Position numbers and translations under genes: made by a program
In this document: in pieces, positions 1-5,493 of the stretch
How positions within the stretch are numbered: the first letter of the stretch is position 1
Layout: every line of letters begins with the position of its first letter
Notes under the pieces: generated by a model
The model's input: the letters and a program-made list of their open reading frames with translations, nothing else
Databases searched by the model: none
Told to the model about the DNA's origin: nothing
Assembly: GCA_964482585.1 (NCBI GenBank)
Contig: CAYZYO010000108.1
Location: 1 to 6,858 of the forward strand
Length of the DNA stretch: 6,858 bases
Origin: CAYZYO01 sp964482585
GTDB taxonomy: Bacteria; Bacillota; Syntrophomonadia; Syntrophomonadales; Syntrophomonadaceae
Reading direction: 5' to 3'

Positions 1-164
1 AAATCAAATAAACACAAATCAAACAGATCCAAATCTTGATCCAATAGTTTTTGCGCTGTTTTATAATCATGGCAAAGAACAGCAGAAAAACCCTCTTGTA
101 AAAGGGAGTACTCAATTCCTGTGGCTATGGTTTTATCATCTTCTACCAGCAATATTTTTATCAT
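1..164 (-). CDS. Response regulator, OmpR/PhoB-type receiver domain (5' part only, cut by window edge)
   Basis: The 54 codons visible on the minus strand start MIKILLVEDDKTIATGIEYS, which is the first beta strand and acidic pocket of a CheY-like receiver domain. The acidic pair is Asp9-Asp10, and the expected phospho-acceptor is Asp54 in the stretch LFDLCLFD. The start at 164 is supported by an AAAGGA ribosome binding site a few bases upstream. The rest of the receiver and any DNA-binding output domain lie outside the window, so the OmpR/PhoB class is inferred from the style of the N-terminus. In this family a histidine kinase phosphorylates the aspartate and the protein then acts as a cytoplasmic transcription factor. 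No kinase gene is visible here; it would lie beyond position 1, downstream of this gene. It is transcribed in the same direction as the next gene to the right but is separated from it by a terminator. Confidence 0.88.
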   Translation of the reverse strand, partial: MIKILLVEDDKTIATGIEYSLLQEGFSAVLCHDYKTAQKLLDQDLDLFDLCLFD

Positions 165-219
165 ATAAACCATCCTTTAATAACAATACCCTAAATATTA
201 TATTCCTATCTTTCATTTT

Positions 220-257
220 TTATCGAAAATCAAAAGGTGCAATTTATACTTGCACCT
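220..257 (-). terminator. Rho-independent terminator of the DUF6176-like gene
   Basis: An 8-bp perfect stem (AGGTGCAA at 235-242 pairing with TTGCACCT at 250-257) has a 7-base loop. On the minus strand it is followed by a T-rich tail (TTTGATTTTC). It lies about 38 bases past the stop codon of the gene ending at 296 and before the response regulator gene, so it probably separates the two transcripts. The stem is only moderately GC-rich. Confidence 0.6.
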
Positions 258-295
258 CTGAAGCATTTTAAAGATGATATGCCGTTGTCTTAATC

Positions 296-652
296 TTATT
301 TCAGAGTGTTAATATCATTATTTACTTTTTCTATCCTGTCTGCATCAAATAGTATCTCCAGTGGTTGACATGACTCCCATGCCTTTTGCATCATTTCCAG
401 GGCTTCTTTATCCACAGGGTTATCAGATTTAAGCATCATTTCATTGGCTTTTTGAAGGCTTTCTGCCCTTGTGTAAAATATTAAATAATCCGCGTTTTCC
501 CCGCGTTCCAAAAACATTGATTCAACCACCATAGTTTCACTAATCAGGGCATCGTATACTAAGTCCATTTTATTATTAAGCTCTTTAACCCAGTTAGTAA
601 CATAGTCAGTAGTGCCTTCTTTAAGCTTAACTTTCAAGCATTGTACCTCCAT
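296..652 (-). CDS. Small DUF6176-like protein of unknown function
   Basis: This 118-residue protein starts MEVQCLKVKLKEGTTDYVTN. It has no signal peptide or membrane segment and is rich in charged residues, so it is probably cytoplasmic. The pattern of an N-terminal strand (VQCLKVKLK), a helix (VTNWVKELNNK), a second strand (ETMVVESMFLER), then YLIFYTRAESLQKANEMM, resembles DUF6176 proteins, which look like small ferredoxin-like alpha/beta folds. I make this match from memory of the family's look, and no biochemical role is known to me. The start at 652 is set by a strong GAGGAGGT ribosome binding site 5-6 bases upstream. It appears monocistronic, with a candidate promoter at 696-701 and a terminator at 220-257. 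There is no catalytic motif to point to. Confidence 0.85.
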   Translation of the reverse strand: MEVQCLKVKLKEGTTDYVTNWVKELNNKMDLVYDALISETMVVESMFLERGENADYLIFYTRAESLQKANEMMLKSDNPVDKEALEMMQKAWESCQPLEILFDADRIEKVNNDINTLK

Positions 653-695
653 GAATTTACCTCCTCATAAATAAATTGTAATAGAATTTATTCAT

Positions 696-724
696 ATTAT
701 ACTGCACTATAAGCATTTACTATC
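696..724 (-). promoter_or_regulatory. Candidate sigma-A promoter for the DUF6176-like gene
   Basis: The minus strand reads TATAAT at 701-696, a perfect -10 box about 45 bases upstream of the start codon at 652. No good -35 box stands at 16-18 bases distance (around 719-724 the sequence is GATAGT), so the call rests on the -10 and its position. Confidence 0.35.
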
Positions 725-862
725 TTATACCCATTAACTCTCTAAGACACTAAAAACTTATAGCCAAATATAATTAAACCACCTAAAACATACGGAACTC
801 TTTTTCATACTCACCCTGGTTCTTAATATTTATTCCGACCACTGTTTCATCATCCAGTTATT

Positions 863-1594
863 CTATTTGGCTAGCATTTCTCTAAAGAATTCCTGAGTCT
901 CATCCTCATTATTCATGTTGAAGATAATAACCCTGTCATCTGTTTCAAGATAAATGAAAGGTGGTTTTTGGGTATCAACAAACAACTTCACTGGGCCTAG
1001 CTCTCTTGTCCTGAAATGACCCTTTAACTTTGATCCTAAAGCTGAACCGTTGGTTCGCATCTCAATAGTAGGCAATTCCTCCACCAACTCAACAGCTTCA
1101 ATGGCATCCCAGGGATAAATATCTCCATACATACCATGTATTTGTACCCCTTCATCAATAAAAGTCACCCTGGTAGGCTGGGATGATAAGTACATCAGAA
1201 TGCCAACAAAGATTAATGTGACAACGACAATACCAACAGGCAAAATAAATTGCTTCCATGCTCCCTTTCGTAGAATTCCATTTTCATCATAAATATTCCC
1301 ATCGTACTTTTGAGCCTTAATCAATAAATAAACTGTTGAAATGGTAAAAAATACGATAACTGGAGTCATGCTGGGTTTTAGGCCCAAAGCATGCAGCAGG
1401 CCCACTACGATGAAAACACCGCCATTGACATAGGAATATATCCCCATCAGACGGCCAAGGCCTTCTGTATCGACTTTTGCCTTTTTCTCTTTTGACATGG
1501 TGTTATAACCTGCGATTAGGAAATACCATTTGAATACATGAACCGCCAAACCAATGGCAATAAAGAATGCACCCGTTGCTATATAAAACCACAT
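863..1594 (-). CDS. DUF3784-family membrane protein with C-terminal PH-like domain
   Basis: The 243-residue protein has two parts. Residues 1-95 hold three hydrophobic helices (about 2-28, 51-71, 75-94), with the signature FKWYFLIAGYNTMSKEKK at 21-38, typical of DUF3784 proteins. After a short polar stretch containing KAQKYDGNIYDENG comes a fourth helix at about 116-137. Residues 142-240 form a soluble beta-rich segment (VTFIDEGVQIHGMYGDIYPWDAIEAVELVEELP, then FIYLETDDRVIIFNMNN and a last helix, ETQEFFREML), which is the pattern of bacterial PH-like domains placed at the membrane. The start at 1594 follows a GGAGGT ribosome binding site. Function is unknown; in the family such proteins are integral membrane proteins with the PH-like part probably cytosolic. 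No operon partner is visible: 210 bases without a gene lie downstream and a decayed region lies upstream. Confidence 0.88.
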   Translation of the reverse strand: MWFYIATGAFFIAIGLAVHVFKWYFLIAGYNTMSKEKKAKVDTEGLGRLMGIYSYVNGGVFIVVGLLHALGLKPSMTPVIVFFTISTVYLLIKAQKYDGNIYDENGILRKGAWKQFILPVGIVVVTLIFVGILMYLSSQPTRVTFIDEGVQIHGMYGDIYPWDAIEAVELVEELPTIEMRTNGSALGSKLKGHFRTRELGPVKLFVDTQKPPFIYLETDDRVIIFNMNNEDETQEFFREMLAK

Positions 1595-1903
1595 GATAAA
1601 CCTCCGCCCATTTTTATATTATTACTTTTATGGGCTCACCCTGATCCCCAAAAATCCTTTAACTATTTAGAACAAGCTTTGTTTTGGACTTTGTCATCAC
1701 CTCCCCACGACTATATAAGAGGTCTTGTCACAGACTTATTATACATAGGCCATAAATAATCCTGCACCAATGCCCTGTGAATATACGATTGCAATCTTGA
1801 TTTTACTGCAAGGAGTCTAATTCTCGTATCTAGAGGAGACTTTATTCCATAAATCTTCTCCCCATTCCAGTGATATTTAATAAATAGCCTGATTTGTGAT
1901 TTT
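1595..1903. other. Gene-free stretch with no supportable gene
   Basis: About 310 bases between the DUF3784 gene and the first decayed fragment. On the minus strand a GGGGAGG sequence sits just before a 12-codon ORF at 1697 (MTKSKTKLVLNS), and a second short open frame after it reads RIFGDQGEPIKVII. Together these could be the frameshifted start of a very small protein, but the spacing between the ribosome binding sequence and ATG is too tight and I do not trust it. Nothing else is recognisable. Confidence 0.5.
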
Positions 1904-2032
1904 ACCATCAGTGCAGTGACAGGAACAGCAAATTATGCCCGCTACGGAGATAAAGCAACTCCAAGCATCTGGCTCACCACTTTGGTAGTTACGTTTTTAT
2001 GCGGAACTGCTGCAGCGTTTTTAGGCTTTTAA
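1904..2032 (+). pseudogene. 3' remnant of an integral membrane protein gene
   Basis: From 1904 the plus strand reads TISAVTGTANYARYGDKA, then TPSIWLTTLVVTFLCGTAAAFLGF, then a stop at 2030-2032. This looks like the last two elements of a transporter-like or gate-type membrane protein: a small-residue loop with a conserved-looking Tyr-Ala-Arg-Tyr-Gly segment, then one terminal transmembrane helix. In frame, a stop stands at 1871-1873 and there is no start codon or ribosome binding site, so the piece cannot be a gene by itself. The parent family is not identified. Twenty-six bases after an A-rich spacer, an AGGAGA site and ATG open a 7-codon ORF at 2083 (MRDEDKL), which could be the stump of the next gene of a lost operon. 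Confidence 0.5.
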
Positions 2033-2110
2033 ATTATTAATTATTTAAATAAAAAAGCAGAAAAATATAGGAGATGAATTAGATGAGGGACGAAGATAAA
2101 CTATAAAATG

Positions 2111-2168
2111 TATAGCGAATTTTTCATAAATATAGCAATTATTCAAAAATATCGCATTATTGAAAGTT
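2111..2168 (+). repeat. Three imperfect direct repeats, period 19-20 bases
   Basis: Three copies begin at 2111 (TATAGCGAATTTTTCATAAA), 2131 (TATAGCAATTATTCAAAAA) and 2150 (TATCGCATTATTGAAAGTT). The first two agree at nearly every position apart from one single-base gap; the third is more diverged. A period of 19-20 bases is close to two helical turns, which would place bound protein copies on one face of the DNA. The sequence lies in decayed intergenic DNA, with no intact gene next to it, so any regulatory role may be lost. Confidence 0.5.
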
Positions 2169-2219
2169 TGCTGTGATATACTTGAAAAAAACGAAACTGT
2201 AATGCGTATTGTCAGAATA

Positions 2220-2438
2220 TTAAATTAATAGGGCTTGGCCTTTTAGATCAGTTATACTCTGGATATTATTATCACAGCTCCATACATAGAGCATACCCCA
2301 GAGGGATACATTGATCAGCTGGACGTCGACTCCATTGTTGTAAAGGGTAAAGGCATTGGTTAGTGGGGTACTTGACATACTGACCTGTTGAGATGTTATC
2401 ATAGTATATTCCGATAGGTGAGAAATTATTGTTCTCAC
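2220..2438 (-). pseudogene. Internal fragment of an ABC-transporter substrate-binding protein (TauA/SsuA/THI5-like)
   Basis: The minus strand frame ending at 2220 contains SSTPLTNAFTLYNNGVDVQ, LINVSLWGMLYVWS and NNIQSITDLKGQALLI, then a stop. This order (small-residue loop, NLYNKGVDVQLLNV-like strand, WG-LYV strand, then SxxDLKG) is the middle of the first lobe of periplasmic or lipoprotein substrate-binding proteins of the NMT1/THI5 and TauA type. Just upstream the homologous-looking text changes frame: DNISTGQ is read in a neighbouring frame and continues as VSMSSTPL in this one, so a frameshift lies near 2387. Both the signal-peptide end and the second lobe are missing: roughly 60-70 of the usual 300 or more residues remain. 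No permease or ATPase gene lies nearby. It is a dead fragment; the former substrate cannot be told. Confidence 0.6.
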
Positions 2439-2483
2439 CTGAAGACTGGCAAATATAAAAGTACCAGATAAGGAGCAAAAAAA

Positions 2484-2642
2484 TGGAAAAAATGTTTGAG
2501 TGCTTACTGCGAACGTTTTTTTCTTTTACTTTGGTGCAGTTTTGCATATTATCCAAGACTTGTGTATTCCACACATGTCTTTGGAAAGCTGCTGAACGGA
2601 CACCTGGAATATGAAAATTGGGGCAGAGTATTATTTTACTGA
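2484..2642 (+). pseudogene. Frameshifted C-terminal fragment of a zinc-dependent phospholipase C-like protein
   Basis: Read across two frame changes, the plus strand gives WKKCLSAYCE (frame of 2484), then FFYFGAVLHIIQDLCIPH (frame of 2545), then HVFGKLLNGHLEYENWGRVLFY and a stop at 2640-2642 (first frame again). The motif H-x3-D-x5-H followed by H-x3-E is the set of zinc ligands of the Bacillus cereus phospholipase C family (there His118, Asp122, His128, His142, Glu146). Here the second frame change falls exactly between the two neighbouring histidines of the CIPHH stretch. The first frame change is in a run of T near 2515-2525. No start codon, ribosome binding site or N-terminal domain remains. 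The ligand spacing argues for a once-functional enzyme. It partly overlaps the outer edge of the opposite-strand transporter fragment, so a junction lies near 2440-2480. Confidence 0.62.
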
Positions 2643-2756
2643 CCGTTAGAAATTATTAAAACCAATGCTCTAAAGGGGATTGGAATTTGAAGAGCCGATT
2701 AGATCTTAATTGTTGAGAAATGATTATCCGCTAATCTATCCAATGAGATTTTCAAT

Positions 2757-2786
2757 TTGACCATTTTTCCCAATAGAGACTACTAC
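2757..2786 (+). promoter_or_regulatory. Weak candidate promoter for the papain-like hydrolase gene
   Basis: TTGACC at 2757-2762 and TACTAC at 2781-2786, separated by 18 bases, would start a transcript about 30 bases before the start codon at 2823. The -35 is good and the -10 is poor, so this is only the best site I can see in this interval. Confidence 0.25.
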
Positions 2787-2822
2787 CGTAAAAACTCAAT
2801 GAAGCAAAAGGTGTGATGCGAG

Positions 2823-3368
2823 ATGTATCTTTATCTTATTTTTTCTAAAACAGAGACTTGGTTGTCCAAGGTATTAAGAATATTTCTCCAGACAAAATAC
2901 GTTCATTCAGCTATTAGCCTGGAAGAAACCCTGAAAACGATGTATTCCTTTGGGCGAGTGGATCCTTATAATCCTTTTTCCGGAGGTTTTACTCAGGAAA
3001 GTTTTAGAACAGGTATTTATATAAAAAACCAAAACTGTGAATGTCTTGTCTATAGAATTCAAATTACTGAAGACCAGTATGCAGTTTTAATGAATGAAAT
3101 CTCAAAGTTTTTATCATCCAGCATGTCTTTTCGCTATAACTTTATAGGACTATTTACTGCGGCATTTAATATTCCACTCAAAAGAAAGAATTACTATTTT
3201 TGTTCTCAATTTGTTTCCGAGCTGCTAATAAAAATTAATGTATTGGATAGCTCAATTACTCCAGAATTGATTAAACCAACCGATTTATTGCGTCTGGATG
3301 CAAAAGAGAAAGTTTTTGAAGGCCTTACCCGAAAATACGAAGTCATTCCGCATCAAATTGCACAATGA
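2823..3368 (+). CDS. Permuted papain-like (NlpC/P60-related) cysteine hydrolase, clostridial type
   Basis: This intact 181-residue protein has the layout of YiiX/YebB-like permuted papain-fold enzymes. An N-terminal strand (MYLYLIFSKT) is followed by a helix and the catalytic-type histidine in KYVHSAISLEE (His28). Next come the family-typical MYSFGRVDPYNPFSGGF (40-56), a middle domain ending in FRYNFIGLFTAAFNIPL, and the nucleophile-type cysteine in YFCSQFVSELL (Cys127). The His-before-Cys order is the circularly permuted arrangement. There is no signal peptide, so the protein is probably cytoplasmic or only peripherally membrane-bound. Proteins of this kind may cleave amide or ester bonds in peptides, peptidoglycan fragments or lipids; the substrate is unknown. 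The start at 2823 follows AAAAGGTG about ten bases upstream; an earlier ATG at 2816 is out of frame. It stands alone between a gene graveyard and a long gene-free stretch. Confidence 0.82.
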   Translation: MYLYLIFSKTETWLSKVLRIFLQTKYVHSAISLEETLKTMYSFGRVDPYNPFSGGFTQESFRTGIYIKNQNCECLVYRIQITEDQYAVLMNEISKFLSSSMSFRYNFIGLFTAAFNIPLKRKNYYFCSQFVSELLIKINVLDSSITPELIKPTDLLRLDAKEKVFEGLTRKYEVIPHQIAQ

Positions 3369-3894
3369 TTCTATTAGTTATTTCGGAAACCAAGGGCAAA
3401 AACTGCCGGTTTGGTATCCCAAAATTTCCTGACCAGTTACAAAACAAATCAAAAGACTTCTTCATTTACTATACAGATCCATTTTAATTCAATCTGCTGT
3501 TGATATTTGAACTATTATATACTCAATCTATTCAATAACAGCCGACTTATTTTCCATATATGACCTATTATCCATGTATTTAATAACATTATTGGTTTTT
3601 ATTGCATTTTTTCGCCTTAATTAGACTACTTCCATTTCTCTGAATATTTTCCCGCCGTTTGGTGATAACTATATGAAGGAAATTTTGTAACGCTCTAGCA
3701 CTCAGGAGTTTAGAGATATACACAAAAGTTTCCATAAGCTTAATTGCATTACCTAGTTTGGTAATATGAGTTGGCATGATATGGTATTGCATTTTAGAAA
3801 AGCTTATCCGAAAGGATCTTGCATGATTCAGGGGACCTTATGATTTACGCGGTTTTGTGCCTGGATAAGGGATTAGACACTCAATATGTCTGCT
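3369..3894. other. Long gene-free stretch
   Basis: About 525 bases between the papain-like gene and the SleB promoter hold no gene I can support. A 67-codon open frame on the minus strand (3589-3792) has no ribosome binding site and no recognisable family. Small inverted repeats are present (for example ATTACC and GGTAAT at 3748-3765, and an imperfect hairpin at 3389-3415 just after the stop codon), but none has a T-run that would make a clear terminator. No riboswitch or RNA motif was recognised. Confidence 0.5.
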
Positions 3895-3923
3895 TTGTCA
3901 CTTGTCCATTAAGATAGTAAAAT
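3895..3923 (+). promoter_or_regulatory. Sigma-A promoter of the SleB-family hydrolase gene
   Basis: TTGTCA at 3895-3900 and TAAAAT at 3918-3923 are spaced by exactly 17 bases, giving a predicted transcript start near 3930. Because the -10 box covers the in-frame ATG at 3922, that ATG cannot be the translation start of this transcript, which supports the start at 3955. Confidence 0.6.
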
Positions 3924-3954
3924 GAGACAGCAATTTAATGAAAGGAAGATTACT

Positions 3955-4572
3955 ATGAGAGATAAAAAGATGGCTGCAGCAGTATTATTGATAGTATTAC
4001 TGGGACTTATAGGTTTCAATATACCAACCAAAGCTTTCGACCAAGCGCAGAGGGTGAACCAGCAGCTGGCCACCAATAGCTCTATTAATATTGTTACGAA
4101 AGATAAAACAATCGAACCAGAGACAGATAGATCAAAAGCTGTTAATAAACCGGTCAGCAATGCGATTTCTGATACTGACAACAAGACACCAGCTCCTTCA
4201 CGAAGCGCGACAATTCGATACAGCAATCACCTGGATAGTCTTGCCAAGGTAGTTTATGGTGAGGCCCGTGGAGAGTCCTTTATTGGTCAGGTAGCGATAG
4301 CTGCAGTAGTATTAAACCGGGTTGAATCTGATAAATTTGGTAATACCGTTAATGAGGTAATATTTGAGCCCGGGGCATTTACTGCAGTCAGTGACGGACA
4401 ATATTATATGCAACCTAACGAGATAGCCTATCGAGCAGCACAGTCTGCCATAGATGGGTGGGATCCTACTAATAATGCCATATATTATTGGAATCCAGCT
4501 ACGGCAACTAACCAATGGATATGGAGCCGTCCTATCACTACTACAATAGGTAAACACGTATTTGCTCACTAA
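3955..4572 (+). CDS. SleB-family cell wall hydrolase (Hydrolase_2 domain), exported
   Basis: The 205-residue protein begins with a signal-type helix (MRDKKMAAAVLLIVLLGLIGF), followed by a low-complexity Asn/Thr/Ser/Lys-rich linker at about 28-90. The catalytic domain fills the rest: LAKVVYGEARGESFIGQVA at 96-114, VLNRVES, then FEPGAFTAVSDGQYY, AYRAAQSAIDGWDPT, ALYYWNPATA-like YYWNPATATN, and WSRPITTTIGKHVFAH at the end. The glutamate in YGEARGE (Glu103) is the general acid expected for these lytic transglycosylases, which cut peptidoglycan, often spore cortex. Unlike classic SleB, there is no N-terminal peptidoglycan-binding domain; the linker replaces it. The start at 3955 is preferred over the in-frame ATG at 3922 because AAAGGAAG at 3941-3948 is correctly placed and the promoter -10 covers 3922. 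No YpeB partner gene is adjacent. The gene is monocistronic, ending in the hairpin at 4578-4607. Confidence 0.93.
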   Translation: MRDKKMAAAVLLIVLLGLIGFNIPTKAFDQAQRVNQQLATNSSINIVTKDKTIEPETDRSKAVNKPVSNAISDTDNKTPAPSRSATIRYSNHLDSLAKVVYGEARGESFIGQVAIAAVVLNRVESDKFGNTVNEVIFEPGAFTAVSDGQYYMQPNEIAYRAAQSAIDGWDPTNNAIYYWNPATATNQWIWSRPITTTIGKHVFAH

Positions 4573-4577
4573 TAAAC

Positions 4578-4610
4578 GAAGCCTGCCCGCCAAACCTGGC
4601 AGGCTTCTTA
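4578..4610 (+). terminator. Hairpin terminator after the SleB-family gene
   Basis: A perfect 10-bp GC-rich stem (GAAGCCTGCC at 4578-4587 with GGCAGGCTTC at 4598-4607) has a 10-base loop and starts six bases after the stop codon. The T tail is short (TTCTTA). On the other strand the stem is followed by GTTTATT, so it could also stop the minus-strand transcript that ends at 4682. Confidence 0.75.
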
Positions 4611-4681
4611 CATCCCGTTACGCGCACAAGAATGACATGGGACGTTTCGTTCGTCTTATTTCAATGGTCTTTCTATAATGT

Positions 4682-4828
4682 TCAATTTCCAAGCAAAGGA
4701 TTTGCCCCGAAAAACGGCCGGGCAACAATACTGTTTCCACCAAAATAGAAAAATGATGAAATACCAAAAATCATAGCAGCCACAATCAAGAGAGGAACTA
4801 TAATACAAGCAAGCAAAATTAAGACCAT
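4682..4828 (-). CDS. 48-residue hydrophobic small membrane protein, overlapping the upstream gene
   Basis: On the minus strand an ATG at 4828 opens a 48-codon ORF ending in TGA at 4682. The peptide starts MVLILLACIIVPLLIVAAMI and continues through FGISSFFYFGG, so residues 2-29 form one transmembrane helix, followed by a short polar tail ending in ANPLLGN. The ATG overlaps the last 10 bases of the DUF1048-like gene in another frame, a layout typical of translational coupling. A GGGAG site lies 3 bases before the ATG, closer than ideal, and an in-frame stop about 18 bases upstream leaves this ATG as the only start. I do not recognise the family. It could be a small accessory subunit for the neighbouring membrane protein, a toxin-like peptide, or a chance ORF; the hydrophobic pattern and overlap favour a real gene. 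Confidence 0.5.
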   Translation of the reverse strand: MVLILLACIIVPLLIVAAMIFGISSFFYFGGNSIVARPFFGANPLLGN

Positions 4829-5487
4829 GTTCTCCCGTCTACTACCCTATTTATAAAATAAATGACTAAAACAAATATTGCCGCCAATACTAAAGAGGTT
4901 TTTACAGCGATTGTTGTTAAGTATAAGCTATTTAATATTAATATACTAAAAAGAACTGAAGCAATAAGCCAAATTTTTAAAAATGAGATTATTTTTTTTC
5001 CCTTCCGTATACTAAATGCGGTTCTTGAAACAAACCAAACTGTTACATTTGCTATCAAGATAATAACAAATATATTAATAATATCTCCCACTGACAATAT
5101 AAAACTAAAATCAGGGGTATCTGATATGAAACCAGTAATTAAATTTTTAATTATGGCTATAACGACTAAGATCCATAATGCGCCAAGAGACATTCCTACA
5201 AAATCTATAATTTTCTCTTTGGTGGTTTTCTTAGGCATAGCATCAATTATATCATCACAGACTTCCTTATATCTGCCCCCCATTACCTTTTGAATATTAT
5301 CGCCCCGTTGCTGTCCATCCAATATCAAGTCAATAATATCTTCTCTTACAAGTTCCTGGTTATATTCTGTTATATTAGACCCCCTTAGATAAACAATCAT
5401 GTTTGTATAGACTTCTTGGTTTTCATCAAGAATTGCTTCTTCTCGCAGATTATTTTTCTTCAATACTTGCTTGGTCATTTTATTCAT
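4819..5487 (-). CDS. PadR-linked membrane protein with N-terminal DUF1048-like helical domain and four transmembrane helices
   Basis: The N-terminal 85 residues are a soluble helical domain: an amphipathic start, then YLRGSNITEYNQELVREDI, ILDGQQRGDNIQKVMGG and YKEVCDDIIDAMPKKT. This pattern, with the QxRG-x-I/V-QKVxGxxYKEFCDEII core, is that of DUF1048, a domain very often encoded beside PadR regulators. Four hydrophobic helices follow (about 96-119, 133-154, 168-190, 196-213). The protein probably sits in the cell membrane with the helical domain inside; its function is unknown. I chose the ATG at 5487 (MNKMTKQV) because AGGGAG is 9 bases upstream; the ATG at 5493, which touches the PadR stop codon (TGAATG), has only 3 bases of spacing. 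Its regulator gene upstream is broken, so its control may be altered. It overlaps the small ORF downstream by 10 bases. Confidence 0.82.
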   Translation of the reverse strand: MNKMTKQVLKKNNLREEAILDENQEVYTNMIVYLRGSNITEYNQELVREDIIDLILDGQQRGDNIQKVMGGRYKEVCDDIIDAMPKKTTKEKIIDFVGMSLGALWILVVIAIIKNLITGFISDTPDFSFILSVGDIINIFVIILIANVTVWFVSRTAFSIRKGKKIISFLKIWLIASVLFSILILNSLYLTTIAVKTSLVLAAIFVLVIYFINRVVDGRTWS

Positions 5488-5493
5488 CTTCAT

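Noticed and set aside
1655..1697. 12-codon ORF MTKSKTKLVLNS with a frame-shifted continuation on the minus strand, vaguely like a DUF2922-type small protein
   Set aside because: Ribosome binding sequence too close to the ATG, and the resemblance needs a frameshift over very few residues.
1711..1908. 65-codon ORF on the minus strand
   Set aside because: No ribosome binding site or familiar motif; it lies in the decayed region and its 5' end overlaps the membrane-protein remnant on the other strand.
2111..2168. Triple repeat as CodY boxes
   Set aside because: The units match the CodY consensus at only about ten of fifteen positions and lack its central symmetry.
2272..2574. 100-codon minus-strand ORF starting MWNTQVLDNMQ with a lipoprotein-like hydrophobic stretch
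   Set aside because: Its first part is the antisense of the phospholipase-like fragment, and its later part only briefly follows the transporter fragment before the frameshift near 2387; no ribosome binding site.
3389..3415. Hairpin ACCAAGGGCA / TGCCGGTTTGGT after the papain-like gene as a terminator
   Set aside because: The stem is imperfect and is followed by ATCCCAAAA rather than a T-run.
3589..3792. 67-codon ORF on the minus strand
   Set aside because: No ribosome binding site, no recognisable domain and no partner gene; length is within chance in AT-rich DNA, although the composition is not unlike a protein.
3770..3795. TTGGCATG followed by TTGCAT resembles a sigma-54 promoter
   Set aside because: The distance between the GG and GC elements is about four bases too long for a -24/-12 promoter, and no gene starts at the right place downstream.
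3720..3894. Riboswitch (c-di-AMP or c-di-GMP type) before the cell wall hydrolase
   Set aside because: No conserved riboswitch core was seen, and the likely promoter at 3895-3923 lies downstream of this stretch, so it would not be in the leader.
4862..5293. 143-codon ORF on the plus strand
   Set aside because: It is antisense to the DUF1048-like membrane protein, has no ribosome binding site and no recognisable domain.
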